A DNA stretch of 64,000 bases from Pseudoprimorskyibacter insulae (GTDB lineage: Bacteria > Pseudomonadota > Alphaproteobacteria > Rhodobacterales > Rhodobacteraceae), in NCBI RefSeq assembly GCF_900302505.1, contig NZ_OMOJ01000001.1, forward strand, positions 868,001 through 932,000. The letters run 5' to 3'. Positions 54,423 to 63,282 of this stretch are shown in pieces. Positions within the stretch are counted from its first letter, which is position 1, and every line of letters starts with the position of its first letter. Below the pieces are notes generated by a model. It was not told the DNA's origin and did no database searches. It saw only the letters and a program-made list of their open reading frames with translations. The position numbers were made by a program, and so were the translations under genes.

Positions 54423-56108
54423 ATGATCGAAAAAGGCACTATCAAGCCGTCGTCCTATACCGACGCCAAAGTTGTGATGGACCACCTGACCAACCCCATT
54501 ATGACCACGGACATGGACTTGGTGATTGACTACATCAATCCCTCCGCGTTCAAAATTTTTGACGAACTCGCCGATGATATCCGGCAGGAATTGCCGCGCT
54601 TTGATGCGCGAAAAATCGTTGGTTTGCCGATGGATGCATTCCACAAATCCCCGGACCGACAACGAGGCATGATGACCGGTTTGCAAAAACCGATGCGGGG
54701 CAAATTCACCTTGGGCGGGCATGATCTGGCCTTCAACGCCACACCGCGACAAGACGACAAAGGGGCCTTTTGTGGTGTAATTGTTGAATGGGAAGACCGG
54801 ACCGAGATCAACCGGGCCCGCGACCAAGTTCAGATGCTGCTGTCCCGCATTATCGCCATGGGCGAGGCGCATGAGGAAGGGATCATCAGCCATATGGTCG
54901 AGATCGAAGGCATGGACGAAAAATATGCCCGCGTCGCCGATCTGGTCAATTCTATGGTGCAGGGCCACATCAACACCAAGAAAAAGATCGTCGCTTGTGC
55001 CAACGCCTATGCCGAGGGCGACTTCAACTACCGGTTGGAGCCGCTGTCCGGCGAACGCAAGTTTCTGAATGACGCGATGGACGGTGTGCGTGACAGCTTT
55101 AAGGGGATTTTCCAAGAGATCGGGGAATTGTCCAAATCCATTCTGGATGGCCGCCTTGATCGCAATATCAACCCCGATGAATTTCCGGGCGAATTCAAGG
55201 AATTGATGAGCGGCTTCAAGGACGCTTATTCGTTCCTTGATCAGACGGTCGCCAACCTGAAGTCCGAGGTGGGATCCATCGCGGAAATCGTGCGCGATGT
55301 GTCCGAAGCCGCCGATGTGCTGGCCGCCAACACATCCGAACAATCGGCCGCCATCGAGGAAATCTCATCCTCGGCGGAAGAAACCGAAAACATGGTCCGG
55401 TCGAACCTGGCTGGCGCATCCAAGGCGCGCACCCGTGCGGCCAATGCGACCGACATTTCGACTGATGGCATGGTCAAGGCCAAGGAGATGATGAACTGCA
55501 TGTCCTTGATCGATGAATCTTCAAACCAGATTTCCCGCATTATCAAGGTGATCGATGGCATCGCGTTCCAGACCAACCTTTTGGCCCTGAATGCCGCTGT
55601 CGAAGCGGCCCGCGCTGGCGAACATGGCCGCGGCTTTGCCGTTGTGGCCCAAGAGGTGCGCAACCTCGCGGCACGGTCGGCTGATGCGGCCCGTGAAACT
55701 TCGGACCTGATCACCCAATCGACCACCCGGATCGGGGATGGTGTGCAATCGGCCGAACGCACGATGACCTCGCTTCAGAAGATCGAGGAAGAAATTTCGC
55801 AGTTCGATGCCATCACCGAAGAGATCGAACAGGCCAGCGCCGAACAGTCGCGCGGGGTTGGTCAGATCAACATGGCGCTGACGGAAATGTCCAAAACGGG
55901 CGTAGAAAACTCTGGTCAGTGCGATGAGCTGGCAGGCCGGTCCAGCCAAGCCCGCCGCAGTGTCGAAGCCATGGAAAACGCAATGGCGCGGTTCCAGGTC
56001 AGCCACGTTCGCCAAAGCGAGCCGGACAATGCAACCCTGGCCGATTTCCAATCCCTCCCGCCCGAGATGCGCCGACAGTTGCTATCGGCGCTGGGGCACG
56101 GGTTCTAG
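54423..56108 (+). CDS. Soluble methyl-accepting chemotaxis protein with PAS domain
   Basis: A 561-residue chemoreceptor without any membrane segment, so it is probably cytoplasmic. A PAS-like domain covers about residues 15-125, followed by a HAMP-like linker region and a long signalling coiled coil. The hairpin tip is unmistakable as [28 protein letters not shown], followed by [22 protein letters not shown]. It would signal to CheA from an internal stimulus such as redox state. Its gene sits inside the his gene region in the opposite orientation, with its stop 3 bases from the hisB stop. Confidence 0.9.
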   Translation: MIEKGTIKPSSYTDAKVVMDHLTNPIMTTDMDLVIDYINPSAFKIFDELADDIRQELPRFDARKIVGLPMDAFHKSPDRQRGMMTGLQKPMRGKFTLGGHDLAFNATPRQDDKGAFCGVIVEWEDRTEINRARDQVQMLLSRIIAMGEAHEEGIISHMVEIEGMDEKYARVADLVNSMVQGHINTKKKIVACANAYAEGDFNYRLEPLSGERKFLNDAMDGVRDSFKGIFQEIGELSKSILDGRLDRNINPDEFPGEFKELMSGFKDAYSFLDQTVANLKSEVGSIAEIVRDVSEAADVLAANTSEQSAAIEEISSSAEETENMVRSNLAGASKARTRAANATDISTDGMVKAKEMMNCMSLIDESSNQISRIIKVIDGIAFQTNLLALNAAVEAARAGEHGRGFAVVAQEVRNLAARSADAARETSDLITQSTTRIGDGVQSAERTMTSLQKIEEEISQFDAITEEIEQASAEQSRGVGQINMALTEMSKTGVENSGQCDELAGRSSQARRSVEAMENAMARFQVSHVRQSEPDNATLADFQSLPPEMRRQLLSALGHGF

Positions 56109-56111
56109 GCG

Positions 56112-56699
56112 TCAAAGCGCCCCTTTGGTCGAGGGAATGGCGTCGGCCTTGCGCGGATCGGTTTCAACCGCTTCGCGCAGGGCCCGCGCCACCGATTTGA
56201 ACGTGGCCTCGGCAACGTGGTGGCTGTTGAACCCGTGGATCTTGTCGATGTGCAGCGTAATGCCGCCGTGGGTGCTGAGGGCTTGGAAGAATTCGCACAC
56301 CAACTCGACGTCAAACGTGCCGATCTTCGGCGTTTGATACTCGACGTTCCAGATGAAATAGGGGCGGGCCGACAGATCCAGCGCGCAGCGGATCTGGGCA
56401 TCGTCCATCGCCAGCAGGCAAGACCCATAGCGGCGGATGCCCTTCTTATCGCCAAGCGCCTTGACCAGCGCCTGACCCAAGGCAATGCCTGTGTCTTCGA
56501 CCGTGTGGTGATCGTCGATGTGATAATCGCCCTTGGCGCGGATCGTAAAATCAATCAACGAATGCCGCGACAGCTGGTCCAGCATGTGATCGAAAAAGCC
56601 AACACCGGTTTGGTTGTCGTAAACGCCGGTCCCGTCGAGGTTGATCTCGACGCTGATTTCCGTCTCGGCGGTGCTGCGGGCAACTTTGGCGGTGCGCAT
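56112..56699 (-). CDS. hisB: Imidazoleglycerol-phosphate dehydratase HisB
   Basis: A 195-residue monofunctional dehydratase of histidine synthesis. The metal-binding motifs [20 protein letters not shown], and the C-terminal [18 protein letters not shown] are complete. It is separated from hisH by the chemoreceptor gene and lies on the same strand as hisH and hisA. Confidence 0.95.
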   Translation of the reverse strand: MRTAKVARSTAETEISVEINLDGTGVYDNQTGVGFFDHMLDQLSRHSLIDFTIRAKGDYHIDDHHTVEDTGIALGQALVKALGDKKGIRRYGSCLLAMDDAQIRCALDLSARPYFIWNVEYQTPKIGTFDVELVCEFFQALSTHGGITLHIDKIHGFNSHHVAEATFKSVARALREAVETDPRKADAIPSTKGAL

Positions 56700-56763
56700 G
56701 GGCTTTCTCCGTTAGGCTCAGGGCCTTATAGGCCGGTGGTGGCGCGGCGTCTATCCTGTGCGA

Positions 56764-58503
56764 TCACGCGGGGGCCGCATCCTCAAGGCGCAATTGCACT
56801 TGGCGGCGGCCACCCCATTCGTTGATTTCCAATTTGCCCGCCAGATGAAAGCGTTTGCCGCCGTGTTGTTCGATGGCAGGGCCAATGGGCCCGTCATAGG
56901 CACCAAAGCAAATCGCGTCGATCTTCTTGCCCATGCCATCGCCAAAACTGACCTTCAGGTGGCTGTCACCAACGCGGCGGCAAAAGCCGATTTGGCAATC
57001 GGGAAACACAAAGCGCGGGGCAGGGGCCCCCGACCCGAAAGGCCCAGCCTTTTCGAGCAATTCAATCAGTTCTGGCGTCGCCGCGCCGGGCATCAACATC
57101 CCGTCCAGCTTCAGATCCGCCGCGCCGCCTTCGCCCGCGCCCTGCTTGGCCAGCAAGTCCGACAGGCGCGCCATCGCTTCCTCCAGCTTGCCGCGTTCGA
57201 CGGTCAAACCGGCGGCCATCTTGTGCCCGCCGCCCTTGATCAGCAGCCCCTCGCTGGCCAACCGCTGGATCGACGCGCCCAGATCAACACCCGAGACCGA
57301 GCGGCCCGAGCCTTTGCCCTCATCGCCATCCAGCCCGATCACAATCGCGGGGCGGTTGGTCAGTTCCTTGATCCGCGAGGCAACGATGCCCACAACGCCG
57401 GGGTGCCAGCCTTCGCCCGCCGCCCAGACAAGCGGTGCATCCAGCCCGCGTTCCTCGGCCTGTTCCAGCGCGGCGGCCCGGACCGAGGCCTCAATATCGC
57501 GCCGTTCACTGTTCAGCTGGTCCAGCCGTTCGGCCATGGCCGAGGCTTCATGCGGGTTGGTTGAGGCCAATAGCCGCGCGCCCAGATCCGCCTGACCGAT
57601 CCGCCCGCCCGCATTCACGCGCGGCCCCAGCACAAAGCCCAAATGATAGGACGATGGCGCCGTATCCAGCCGCGCCACATCCGAAAGCGCCACCAAACCG
57701 GGCCGCGCACGGCGGCCCATCACCACCAGCCCTTGCCGGACCAGCGCCCGGTTTACGCCCTTCAGCGGGGCGACATCGGCCACGGTCGCCAGCGCCACCA
57801 GGTCCAACATCCCCATCAGGTCAGGGCCACGCGCACCGGCCTCACGCAATTGCCGCCCGCATTCGACCAGAACCAGAAACACCACCGCCGCTGCACAAAG
57901 ATGCGCAAGCGCGCCGTCTTCATCCTGCCGGTTCGGGTTCACCACCGCCAGCGCAGGCGGCAGGGTCTCGCCCCCTAAGTGGTGATCCAGCACCACAACA
58001 TCCGCCCCCTTGGCCGCCGCAATCGGCTCATGGCTCAGCGTGCCGCAATCGACGCAGACGATCAGATCATGCCGGACGGCCAGATCCTGCATCGCAGGCA
58101 CGTTTGGCCCATAGCCCTCATCAATCCGGTCCGGCACGTACAGCGTGGCGTCATGACCCATCTGCCGCAACCAATCCAGCAGCAGCGCCGCCGAGGTGCC
58201 GCCATCCACATCGTAATCGGCAAAGATCGCAATCCGCTGCCGCGCCTTCAGCGCCGCCAGCAGCCGCGCCGCCGCCGGTTCCATATCGCGCAGACTACGC
58301 GGGTCGGGCAGCAAATCGCGCAAGGTCGGCTCCAGATAGCCCGCCGCCTCTTCGGCTGGCACACCAAGCCGCGCCAGCGTCTGGCACAGGGGGCGGGCCA
58401 TGCCGGTGCGCTGCGCCATGGCTTCGCCCATCCGCTCCACCTCAACCGAGGGGCCGATCCAGCGACGCCCGGTCAACGAGTGATCCACGCCCAAATAACT
58501 CAC
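56764..58503 (-). CDS. recJ: Single-stranded-DNA exonuclease RecJ
   Basis: A 579-residue DHH-family 5'-3' exonuclease acting in recombination and repair. Motif I is in FADYDVDGGTSAALL, motif III in VVLDHHLGG, and the DHHA1 domain carries GGGHKMAAGLTV near residue 430. The OB domain lies at the C-terminus. The open frame reaches 58626, but that stretch runs through a repeat element and the glpX terminator. I therefore place the start at the GTG at 58503 (reading MSYLGVDHSLTGRRW), preceded by AGGCAGG; the GTG at 58506 is the alternative. Confidence 0.9.
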   Translation of the reverse strand: MSYLGVDHSLTGRRWIGPSVEVERMGEAMAQRTGMARPLCQTLARLGVPAEEAAGYLEPTLRDLLPDPRSLRDMEPAAARLLAALKARQRIAIFADYDVDGGTSAALLLDWLRQMGHDATLYVPDRIDEGYGPNVPAMQDLAVRHDLIVCVDCGTLSHEPIAAAKGADVVVLDHHLGGETLPPALAVVNPNRQDEDGALAHLCAAAVVFLVLVECGRQLREAGARGPDLMGMLDLVALATVADVAPLKGVNRALVRQGLVVMGRRARPGLVALSDVARLDTAPSSYHLGFVLGPRVNAGGRIGQADLGARLLASTNPHEASAMAERLDQLNSERRDIEASVRAAALEQAEERGLDAPLVWAAGEGWHPGVVGIVASRIKELTNRPAIVIGLDGDEGKGSGRSVSGVDLGASIQRLASEGLLIKGGGHKMAAGLTVERGKLEEAMARLSDLLAKQGAGEGGAADLKLDGMLMPGAATPELIELLEKAGPFGSGAPAPRFVFPDCQIGFCRRVGDSHLKVSFGDGMGKKIDAICFGAYDGPIGPAIEQHGGKRFHLAGKLEINEWGGRRQVQLRLEDAAPA

Positions 58504-58512
58504 CACAGCCTG

Positions 58513-58556
58513 CCTTTCATCTTTCCGATAAATACTCCCCGCCGAAGGCGTCCCAT
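58513..58556. repeat. Fragment of the ATAAATACT-type element
   Basis: CTTTCCGATAAATACTCCCCGCCG resembles the core of the right-arm elements (CTTTGATAAATACCGCCGGGGG). It lies between glpX and recJ. Confidence 0.5.
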
Positions 58557-58602
58557 GCCCGGCCATACAGTGCAACGCCCAAAGGTTCAAAGCCAAGCAT
58601 AG

Positions 58603-58636
58603 AAAAAGCCCCGGTGCACGCAGCACCGGGGCCTTT
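58603..58636 (-). terminator. Terminator after glpX
   Basis: GCCCCGGTGC (58608-58617) and GCACCGGGGC (58623-58632) pair. The minus strand continues TTTTT, and the plus strand continues CTTTT, so it can act both ways. Confidence 0.85.
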
Positions 58637-58656
58637 TATCAATTCTCGAAACGCGA

Positions 58657-59631
58657 TCAGCCGCGCGGCTTGGTCGGGTTGCGATAGATCATGCGGCGCA
58701 CCGATCCGGTTTTCGACCGCATCAGCAACGTTTCGGTGGTCAGATAGCCGACTTCGCGCTTGATGCCGGGCAGCAGGGTGCCGCCAGTCACGCCGGTCGC
58801 GGCAAAGATCACGTGTTCGGTGACCATTTCATCGCGGGTATAGATCTTGTCCAGATCGGTGATACCCGCCTTGGCGGCGCGGCCACGTTCGTCATCGTTG
58901 CGGAACAACAGGCGGCCCTGAATCTGGCCGCCCATGCATTTCAGCGCCGAAGCCGCCAGAACGCCCTCGGGTGCACCGCCCGAACCCATGTACATGTCGA
59001 TACCGGTCAGGTGTGCTTCGGCGCAGTGCATGACACCTGCCACGTCACCATCGGTGATCAGGCGGATCGCCGCACCGGTTTCGCGCACTTGACCGATCAT
59101 TTCCTCGTGGCGCGGACGCTCGAGGATACAAACCGTGATATCGTCGGGGTTACAGCCCTTGGCCTTGGCCAGCGCTTCAACCCGTTCGCGCGGGGTCATT
59201 TCCAGCGATACGACGCCTTCTTCAAAGCCGGGGCCAATGGCCAGCTTGTCCATATAGACGTCCGGGGCGTGCAGCATCGAGCCGCGCGGACCCATCGAAA
59301 TCACGGTCAGCGCGTTGGGCATGTCCTTGGCGGTCAGCGTGGTGCCTTCCAGCGGGTCCAGCGCGATATCCACGGCCGGGCCGTTGCCGGTGCCGACCTC
59401 TTCGCCGATGTACAGCATCGGCGCTTCGTCGCGTTCGCCTTCACCGATCACCACGACACCGGCGATGTCCAGTAGGTTCAACTGTTCGCGCATCGCGTTC
59501 ACGGCGGCTTGGTCGGCGGCCTTTTCGTCGCCGCGGCCCACCAGCTTGGCAGAGGCGATTGCGGCCTGCTCGGCCACGCGGGCCAGTCCAAGCGAAAGCA
59601 TACGGTCGTCGAAAATGGAAGGGGCGCTCAT
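58657..59631 (-). CDS. glpX: Class II fructose-1,6-bisphosphatase GlpX
   Basis: A 324-residue class II FBPase of gluconeogenesis. Recognisable regions are VVIGEGERDEAPMLYIGEEVG (metal-binding), DPLEGTTLTAKDMPNALTVI and YMGSGGAPEGVLAASALKCMGGQ. The family length is about 320-335. A terminator lies just after the stop, so it is the last gene of its transcript. The gap of about 250 bp upstream should hold its promoter. Confidence 0.94.
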   Translation of the reverse strand: MSAPSIFDDRMLSLGLARVAEQAAIASAKLVGRGDEKAADQAAVNAMREQLNLLDIAGVVVIGEGERDEAPMLYIGEEVGTGNGPAVDIALDPLEGTTLTAKDMPNALTVISMGPRGSMLHAPDVYMDKLAIGPGFEEGVVSLEMTPRERVEALAKAKGCNPDDITVCILERPRHEEMIGQVRETGAAIRLITDGDVAGVMHCAEAHLTGIDMYMGSGGAPEGVLAASALKCMGGQIQGRLLFRNDDERGRAAKAGITDLDKIYTRDEMVTEHVIFAATGVTGGTLLPGIKREVGYLTTETLLMRSKTGSVRRMIYRNPTKPRG

Positions 59632-59879
59632 GTGGGGATCCTTTGCGAATAATCTGACTGAGGCTTAGACCAGTCGGCAGAGGGGCCACAAGCTGTTAGC
59701 GCAACCGGCGCGGGCAATGCTTCGACTCTGTGGCGCACATGCCCGCAACAGATGACTGCTGCGTGGAACTATGGCGGCTTCTAGGCGAATTCGCCGGATG
59801 CTCGCCAAAAAGCAAAGCGGTTTCATGGTTCTGTCGCATTCCGTTCGCGTGATGTCATCCCGCGACAGGCCGCGTCGAA
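59632..59879. other. Intergenic region
   Basis: 248 bp between glpX and the GAPDH gene, both on the minus strand. It should contain the glpX promoter. I see no RNA gene or strong hairpin. Confidence 0.45.
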
Positions 59880-60866
59880 TCAAGCCTTCCCGCCCATGCG
59901 CAGCGCCATATCGATCATCCGCGCCGAAAAGCCCCATTCATTGTCATACCAGCCAAAGATGCGGATTTGCCGTGTGCCGACGCATTGCGTTTCGGGCAGG
60001 GCGATCACCAGACTTTCGGGCCGCATCCGCATATCCGCCGACACGACAGGATCATCGGTCACGCCCAAGACCGGGCTGTCCTGCGCCAAATCCCGAAGCC
60101 AGCGCACCGCGTCGCTGGGCAGGTCGCGCCGGGTTTGCAGCACCATATCCACGCAAGACACCGACGGCGTCGGCACGCGAATGGCCGCGCCGCTAAGGCG
60201 ACCTGCCAGTTGCGGCAGCACCCGGTCTACCAGCTTGGTCGCCGAGGTGGTAGTCGGTACCATCGACACGGCCCCGGCCCGCGATCGGGCGAAATCGCCG
60301 CGCGGGCCGTCCACCATGGGCTGGCTGTTGGTATAGCAATGGACGGTGGTCATATGTCCGGTCTCAATCCCGACGGTGCGGTCGATCACCGCCAGCAAAG
60401 GGGCCATGGCATTGGTGGTACAGGACGCGTTTGAAATCACCCGCGCATTTCCCATGATGTCTTCGTTTGCGCCAAGCACCACGGTCGGCACATCGCCCTC
60501 GCACGGGCCAGAGACCAGAACCTTGCCCGCGCCAGCCTCCAATCCCCGCGATACGTCCTCGCGCGATTTGACCTTGCCGGTGCATTCCATCAGCAGGTCG
60601 ATCCCGGTCAGGTCCAATTCGCCCTGATCTGCGGTTTGCGTGACCTTGATCCGGTGGCCATCGACGACCAGTGTGTCGCCATCGGTGTCGATCTGGCCGG
60701 GGTAGGGGCCGAAGACGCTGTCATAGCGCAGCAAATACGCCAAAGCATCCAGCGGCGCGATGTCGTTGATCGCCACGACCTGAAGCGGCGTGTCTTTTCG
60801 CGTGGTCATCAGCTGGCGCAGCACGCTGCGGCCAATCCGTCCGAATCCGTTGATGGCAATCCGCAT
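59880..60866 (-). CDS. gap: Glyceraldehyde-3-phosphate dehydrogenase-like protein
   Basis: A 328-residue GAPDH. The NAD-binding start INGFGRIGRSVLRQL and the catalytic ASCTTNAMAP (cysteine plus a changed follow-up, normally SCTTNCLAP) are visible, as are the RVPTPSVS and WYDNEWGFS signatures. The phosphate loop reads VPTTTSATK in place of the common PTSTGAAK. These changes mark it as a divergent GAPDH or an Epd-type erythrose-4-phosphate dehydrogenase. It lies beside glpX and a glycerate kinase gene. Confidence 0.82.
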   Translation of the reverse strand: MRIAINGFGRIGRSVLRQLMTTRKDTPLQVVAINDIAPLDALAYLLRYDSVFGPYPGQIDTDGDTLVVDGHRIKVTQTADQGELDLTGIDLLMECTGKVKSREDVSRGLEAGAGKVLVSGPCEGDVPTVVLGANEDIMGNARVISNASCTTNAMAPLLAVIDRTVGIETGHMTTVHCYTNSQPMVDGPRGDFARSRAGAVSMVPTTTSATKLVDRVLPQLAGRLSGAAIRVPTPSVSCVDMVLQTRRDLPSDAVRWLRDLAQDSPVLGVTDDPVVSADMRMRPESLVIALPETQCVGTRQIRIFGWYDNEWGFSARMIDMALRMGGKA

Positions 60867-60914
60867 AGCGCCCCTCCGTTCTTAGGCGCACGCTTGTCCG
60901 ATTTGGCAGAAAGT

Positions 60915-62174
60915 TCAACCCTTGGAAGGGACAGCAATCAGCGCTTGCACATCGGCCACATTGGTGCCCGTCGCCTCGGTCACCAGCAGATCGCCTGCGG
61001 CCTTCAAGGCGGCATAGCTGTCATTGTTGGCCAGCAGCGCATCCACGTCTTGGCCAGCCGCCGCAATCCGCGCCACTGTGCCTGCGTCCACAATCGCCCC
61101 CGCCGCATCGGTTGGCCCGTCGCGGCCATCGGTGCCGCCTGACAGGAAGCACCAGTCAAAATCAACCGCCGGGGCCATCCGGGCGACACGCAACGCCAAT
61201 TCCTGATTGCGCCCGCCCAGCCCGGTGCCTTTCAGCCGCACAGTGGTTTCCCCGCCAAACAGCCAGACCTTCGGTCCGTCGGGACGTTTGAGCGTGGCCA
61301 GAACCTCATTCGCTGCATCCTCGACATCGCCGGTCAGATGGTCAGACACGATCTCGGGCGACCAAAGCTGCGCTGCGGCCTCGGCCATGGCGGCCAGTGA
61401 TTTGCCGTTCGATCCGATGATGATGTTGCGCGCCTCAGGGGCGGGGGGCGGCGTATGCCCGGCCTCAAGATGGGCGCGCACCGACTGCGGCAGCCGGTCC
61501 GCAACGCCCACCTGTTCCAGCAGGGCCAGCGCCTCGGAGGCGGTGCCGATGGGGGATACGGTCGGGCCGCTGGCAATGGCGCGCAGGTCATCGCCGATCA
61601 CATCGGACAGAATATAGGCAGTGACAGGGGCAGGGGCCGCAAGCCGTAGCATCCCGCCGCCTTTAAGCTGCGACAACTGTTGCCGCACGAGGTTCATCTT
61701 GACGATGTCCAGCCCGCTTTCCAGCAGAAGACGGTTCACAGCGGCCTTGTCGGCCAGACTGACCCCCGGCACAGGTGCGGGCAGCAGCGCCGAGCCGCCG
61801 CCCGAAATCAGCGCAACAACCCGGTCATGCGGACCGGCCATCGACAAAAGCGCCATCACCGCCTGACCCGCTGCTTCGCCGCCCGCGTCGGGGACGGGGT
61901 GGCCAGCGTGCATGATGGTGGCACCGGGGCAGTCTGCGTGATTTTCGTGATGCGTGACGACCAGCGCCTCATGGGGGCCGCTGACATGTTCCAGCGCCGC
62001 CTGCATCATCGCGGGGGCGGCTTTGCCCACTGCAATCAAAAACGTCCGGCCCGGCGCGTCGGGCAAGGGGGCGTCCTCCATCGCGCGGATCATCGCCTTA
62101 TGCGGGTCTGCCGCTGCGACGGCGGCGTGAAACAGCTGATGCGCGGCGGTGCGAAGATCGGGATGGTCGGACAT
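60915..62174 (-). CDS. Glycerate 2-kinase (GckA/TtuD, MOFRL domain)
   Basis: A 419-residue protein of the DUF4147/MOFRL family that phosphorylates D-glycerate to 2-phosphoglycerate. The N-terminal domain has LIAVGKAAPAMMQAALE and ISGGGSALLPAPVPGVSL; the C-terminal MOFRL part has GGETTVRLKGTGLGGRNQELAL and LSGGTDGRDGPTDAAGA. Older annotations call it hydroxypyruvate reductase TtuD. It would feed the serine-cycle or glyoxylate carbon into glycolysis and is on the same strand as the GAPDH gene. Confidence 0.9.
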   Translation of the reverse strand: MSDHPDLRTAAHQLFHAAVAAADPHKAMIRAMEDAPLPDAPGRTFLIAVGKAAPAMMQAALEHVSGPHEALVVTHHENHADCPGATIMHAGHPVPDAGGEAAGQAVMALLSMAGPHDRVVALISGGGSALLPAPVPGVSLADKAAVNRLLLESGLDIVKMNLVRQQLSQLKGGGMLRLAAPAPVTAYILSDVIGDDLRAIASGPTVSPIGTASEALALLEQVGVADRLPQSVRAHLEAGHTPPPAPEARNIIIGSNGKSLAAMAEAAAQLWSPEIVSDHLTGDVEDAANEVLATLKRPDGPKVWLFGGETTVRLKGTGLGGRNQELALRVARMAPAVDFDWCFLSGGTDGRDGPTDAAGAIVDAGTVARIAAAGQDVDALLANNDSYAALKAAGDLLVTEATGTNVADVQALIAVPSKG

Positions 62175-62274
62175 GGCTCTCTCGTTCAGGTGGTGCCTGA
62201 AGGGAGCGTTCGAACGCCCCGAAAGTCAACCCAAAACCGGGTCTGGCATTGCCTGACTGTCTAAGAGAAGAGAG

Positions 62275-62358
62275 TGGTGGGCGACCTTGGAATCGAACCA
62301 AGCGTGCGTCTCCGCGAGGGAGTTACAGTCCCCTGCCACACCTTGCGGCCTGTCGCCC
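62275..62358 (-). tRNA. tRNA-Tyr (anticodon GTA)
   Basis: On the minus strand GGGCGAC pairs with GTCGCCC (acceptor). The anticodon loop CTGTAAC gives GTA on a GGGGA/TCCCT stem. A long variable arm follows, as expected for Tyr. The T arm is CTTGG-TTCGATT-CCAAG. Discriminator A and CCA are encoded. Confidence 0.95.
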
Positions 62359-62496
62359 ACTCTCTGCTACAGCGTTTCGCCGTTGCAGCGTGGGGGGTGA
62401 TTACAGTTGGCTTTTTGCGGCGTCAACAGGAAAATTGCTTGCGGGTCCAGCTTGGTCCGCGCATTGTCCGGCCTTCGCAGGCCGAGGAGTCGGAAG

Positions 62497-63279
62497 ATGG
62501 TGAAAAAGCCCAAGTGGGTCGTTGAAAAAGAACAGGCCAAGAAGGCCGCTAGCGCTGAAACGGTGTGGCTGTTCGGGCTACATGCGGTGCGCGATGCGCT
62601 GATGAATCCCAAGCGCGAAAAGCTGCGGTTGATTCTGACCAAGAACGCCGCTGACAAATTGGCCGATGCCGTGGCCGACGCCGGGATCGAACCGGAAATG
62701 GCCGATCCACGCAGATTCACCGCGCCGCTTGATCCGCAATCTGTGCACCAAGGGGCCGCGCTTGAGGTCAAACCGCTGAACTGGGGGCGGTTGGATGACG
62801 TGGCGATTGGCGGCGATCTGTCTGCCCCGCGTCTTGTTCTGCTGGACCGGGTCACCGATCCGCACAACGTCGGGGCGATTCTGCGATCTGCCGAGGTGTT
62901 CGGGGCGAATGCCGTGATCGGAACGCTGCACCATTCCGCGCCGGAAACCGGGGCTTTGGCCAAGACCGCCTCGGGCGCGTTGGAGCGTCAGCCCTATCTG
63001 CGCGAACGCAACCTTGCCGAGACAATGGAGAAGCTGCGCGAAATGGGCTATATCCTGCTGGGGCTGGACGGCACCGCGGAACAGTCCATCGAACAAGCGC
63101 TGGAAGGCCGTCGCGATCGTCCCGTCGCGCTGGTGCTGGGGGCCGAAGGGCCGGGCCTGCGCGAAAAGACCAAGGCCACCTGCGACGCCTTGGTTCGCAT
63201 TGAATTTGCACGCGATTTCGGCTCGCTCAACGTGTCCAACGCGGCGGCGGTGGCGCTTTATGCCAGCCGCCCCGCCTAA
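62497..63279 (+). CDS. rlmB: 23S rRNA 2'-O-methyltransferase RlmB (SpoU/TrmH family)
   Basis: A 260-residue SPOUT methyltransferase that modifies 23S rRNA. The substrate-binding N-terminal part (FGLHAVRDALMN) is followed by the SPOUT motifs LDRVTDPHNVGAILRSAEVFG, ALVLGAEGPGL and SLNVSNAAAVALY. The start at 62497 (MVKKPKW) has GAGGAG upstream; a longer frame exists but crosses the tRNA leader region. It may instead be a tRNA-type TrmH, but the overall pattern favours RlmB. Confidence 0.88.
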   Translation: MVKKPKWVVEKEQAKKAASAETVWLFGLHAVRDALMNPKREKLRLILTKNAADKLADAVADAGIEPEMADPRRFTAPLDPQSVHQGAALEVKPLNWGRLDDVAIGGDLSAPRLVLLDRVTDPHNVGAILRSAEVFGANAVIGTLHHSAPETGALAKTASGALERQPYLRERNLAETMEKLREMGYILLGLDGTAEQSIEQALEGRRDRPVALVLGAEGPGLREKTKATCDALVRIEFARDFGSLNVSNAAAVALYASRPA

Positions 63280-63282
63280 GGG

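Noticed and set aside
58504-58626. Additional 41 residues at the RecJ N-terminus
   Set aside because: The stretch lies within a repeat fragment and the glpX terminator, and it does not resemble RecJ.
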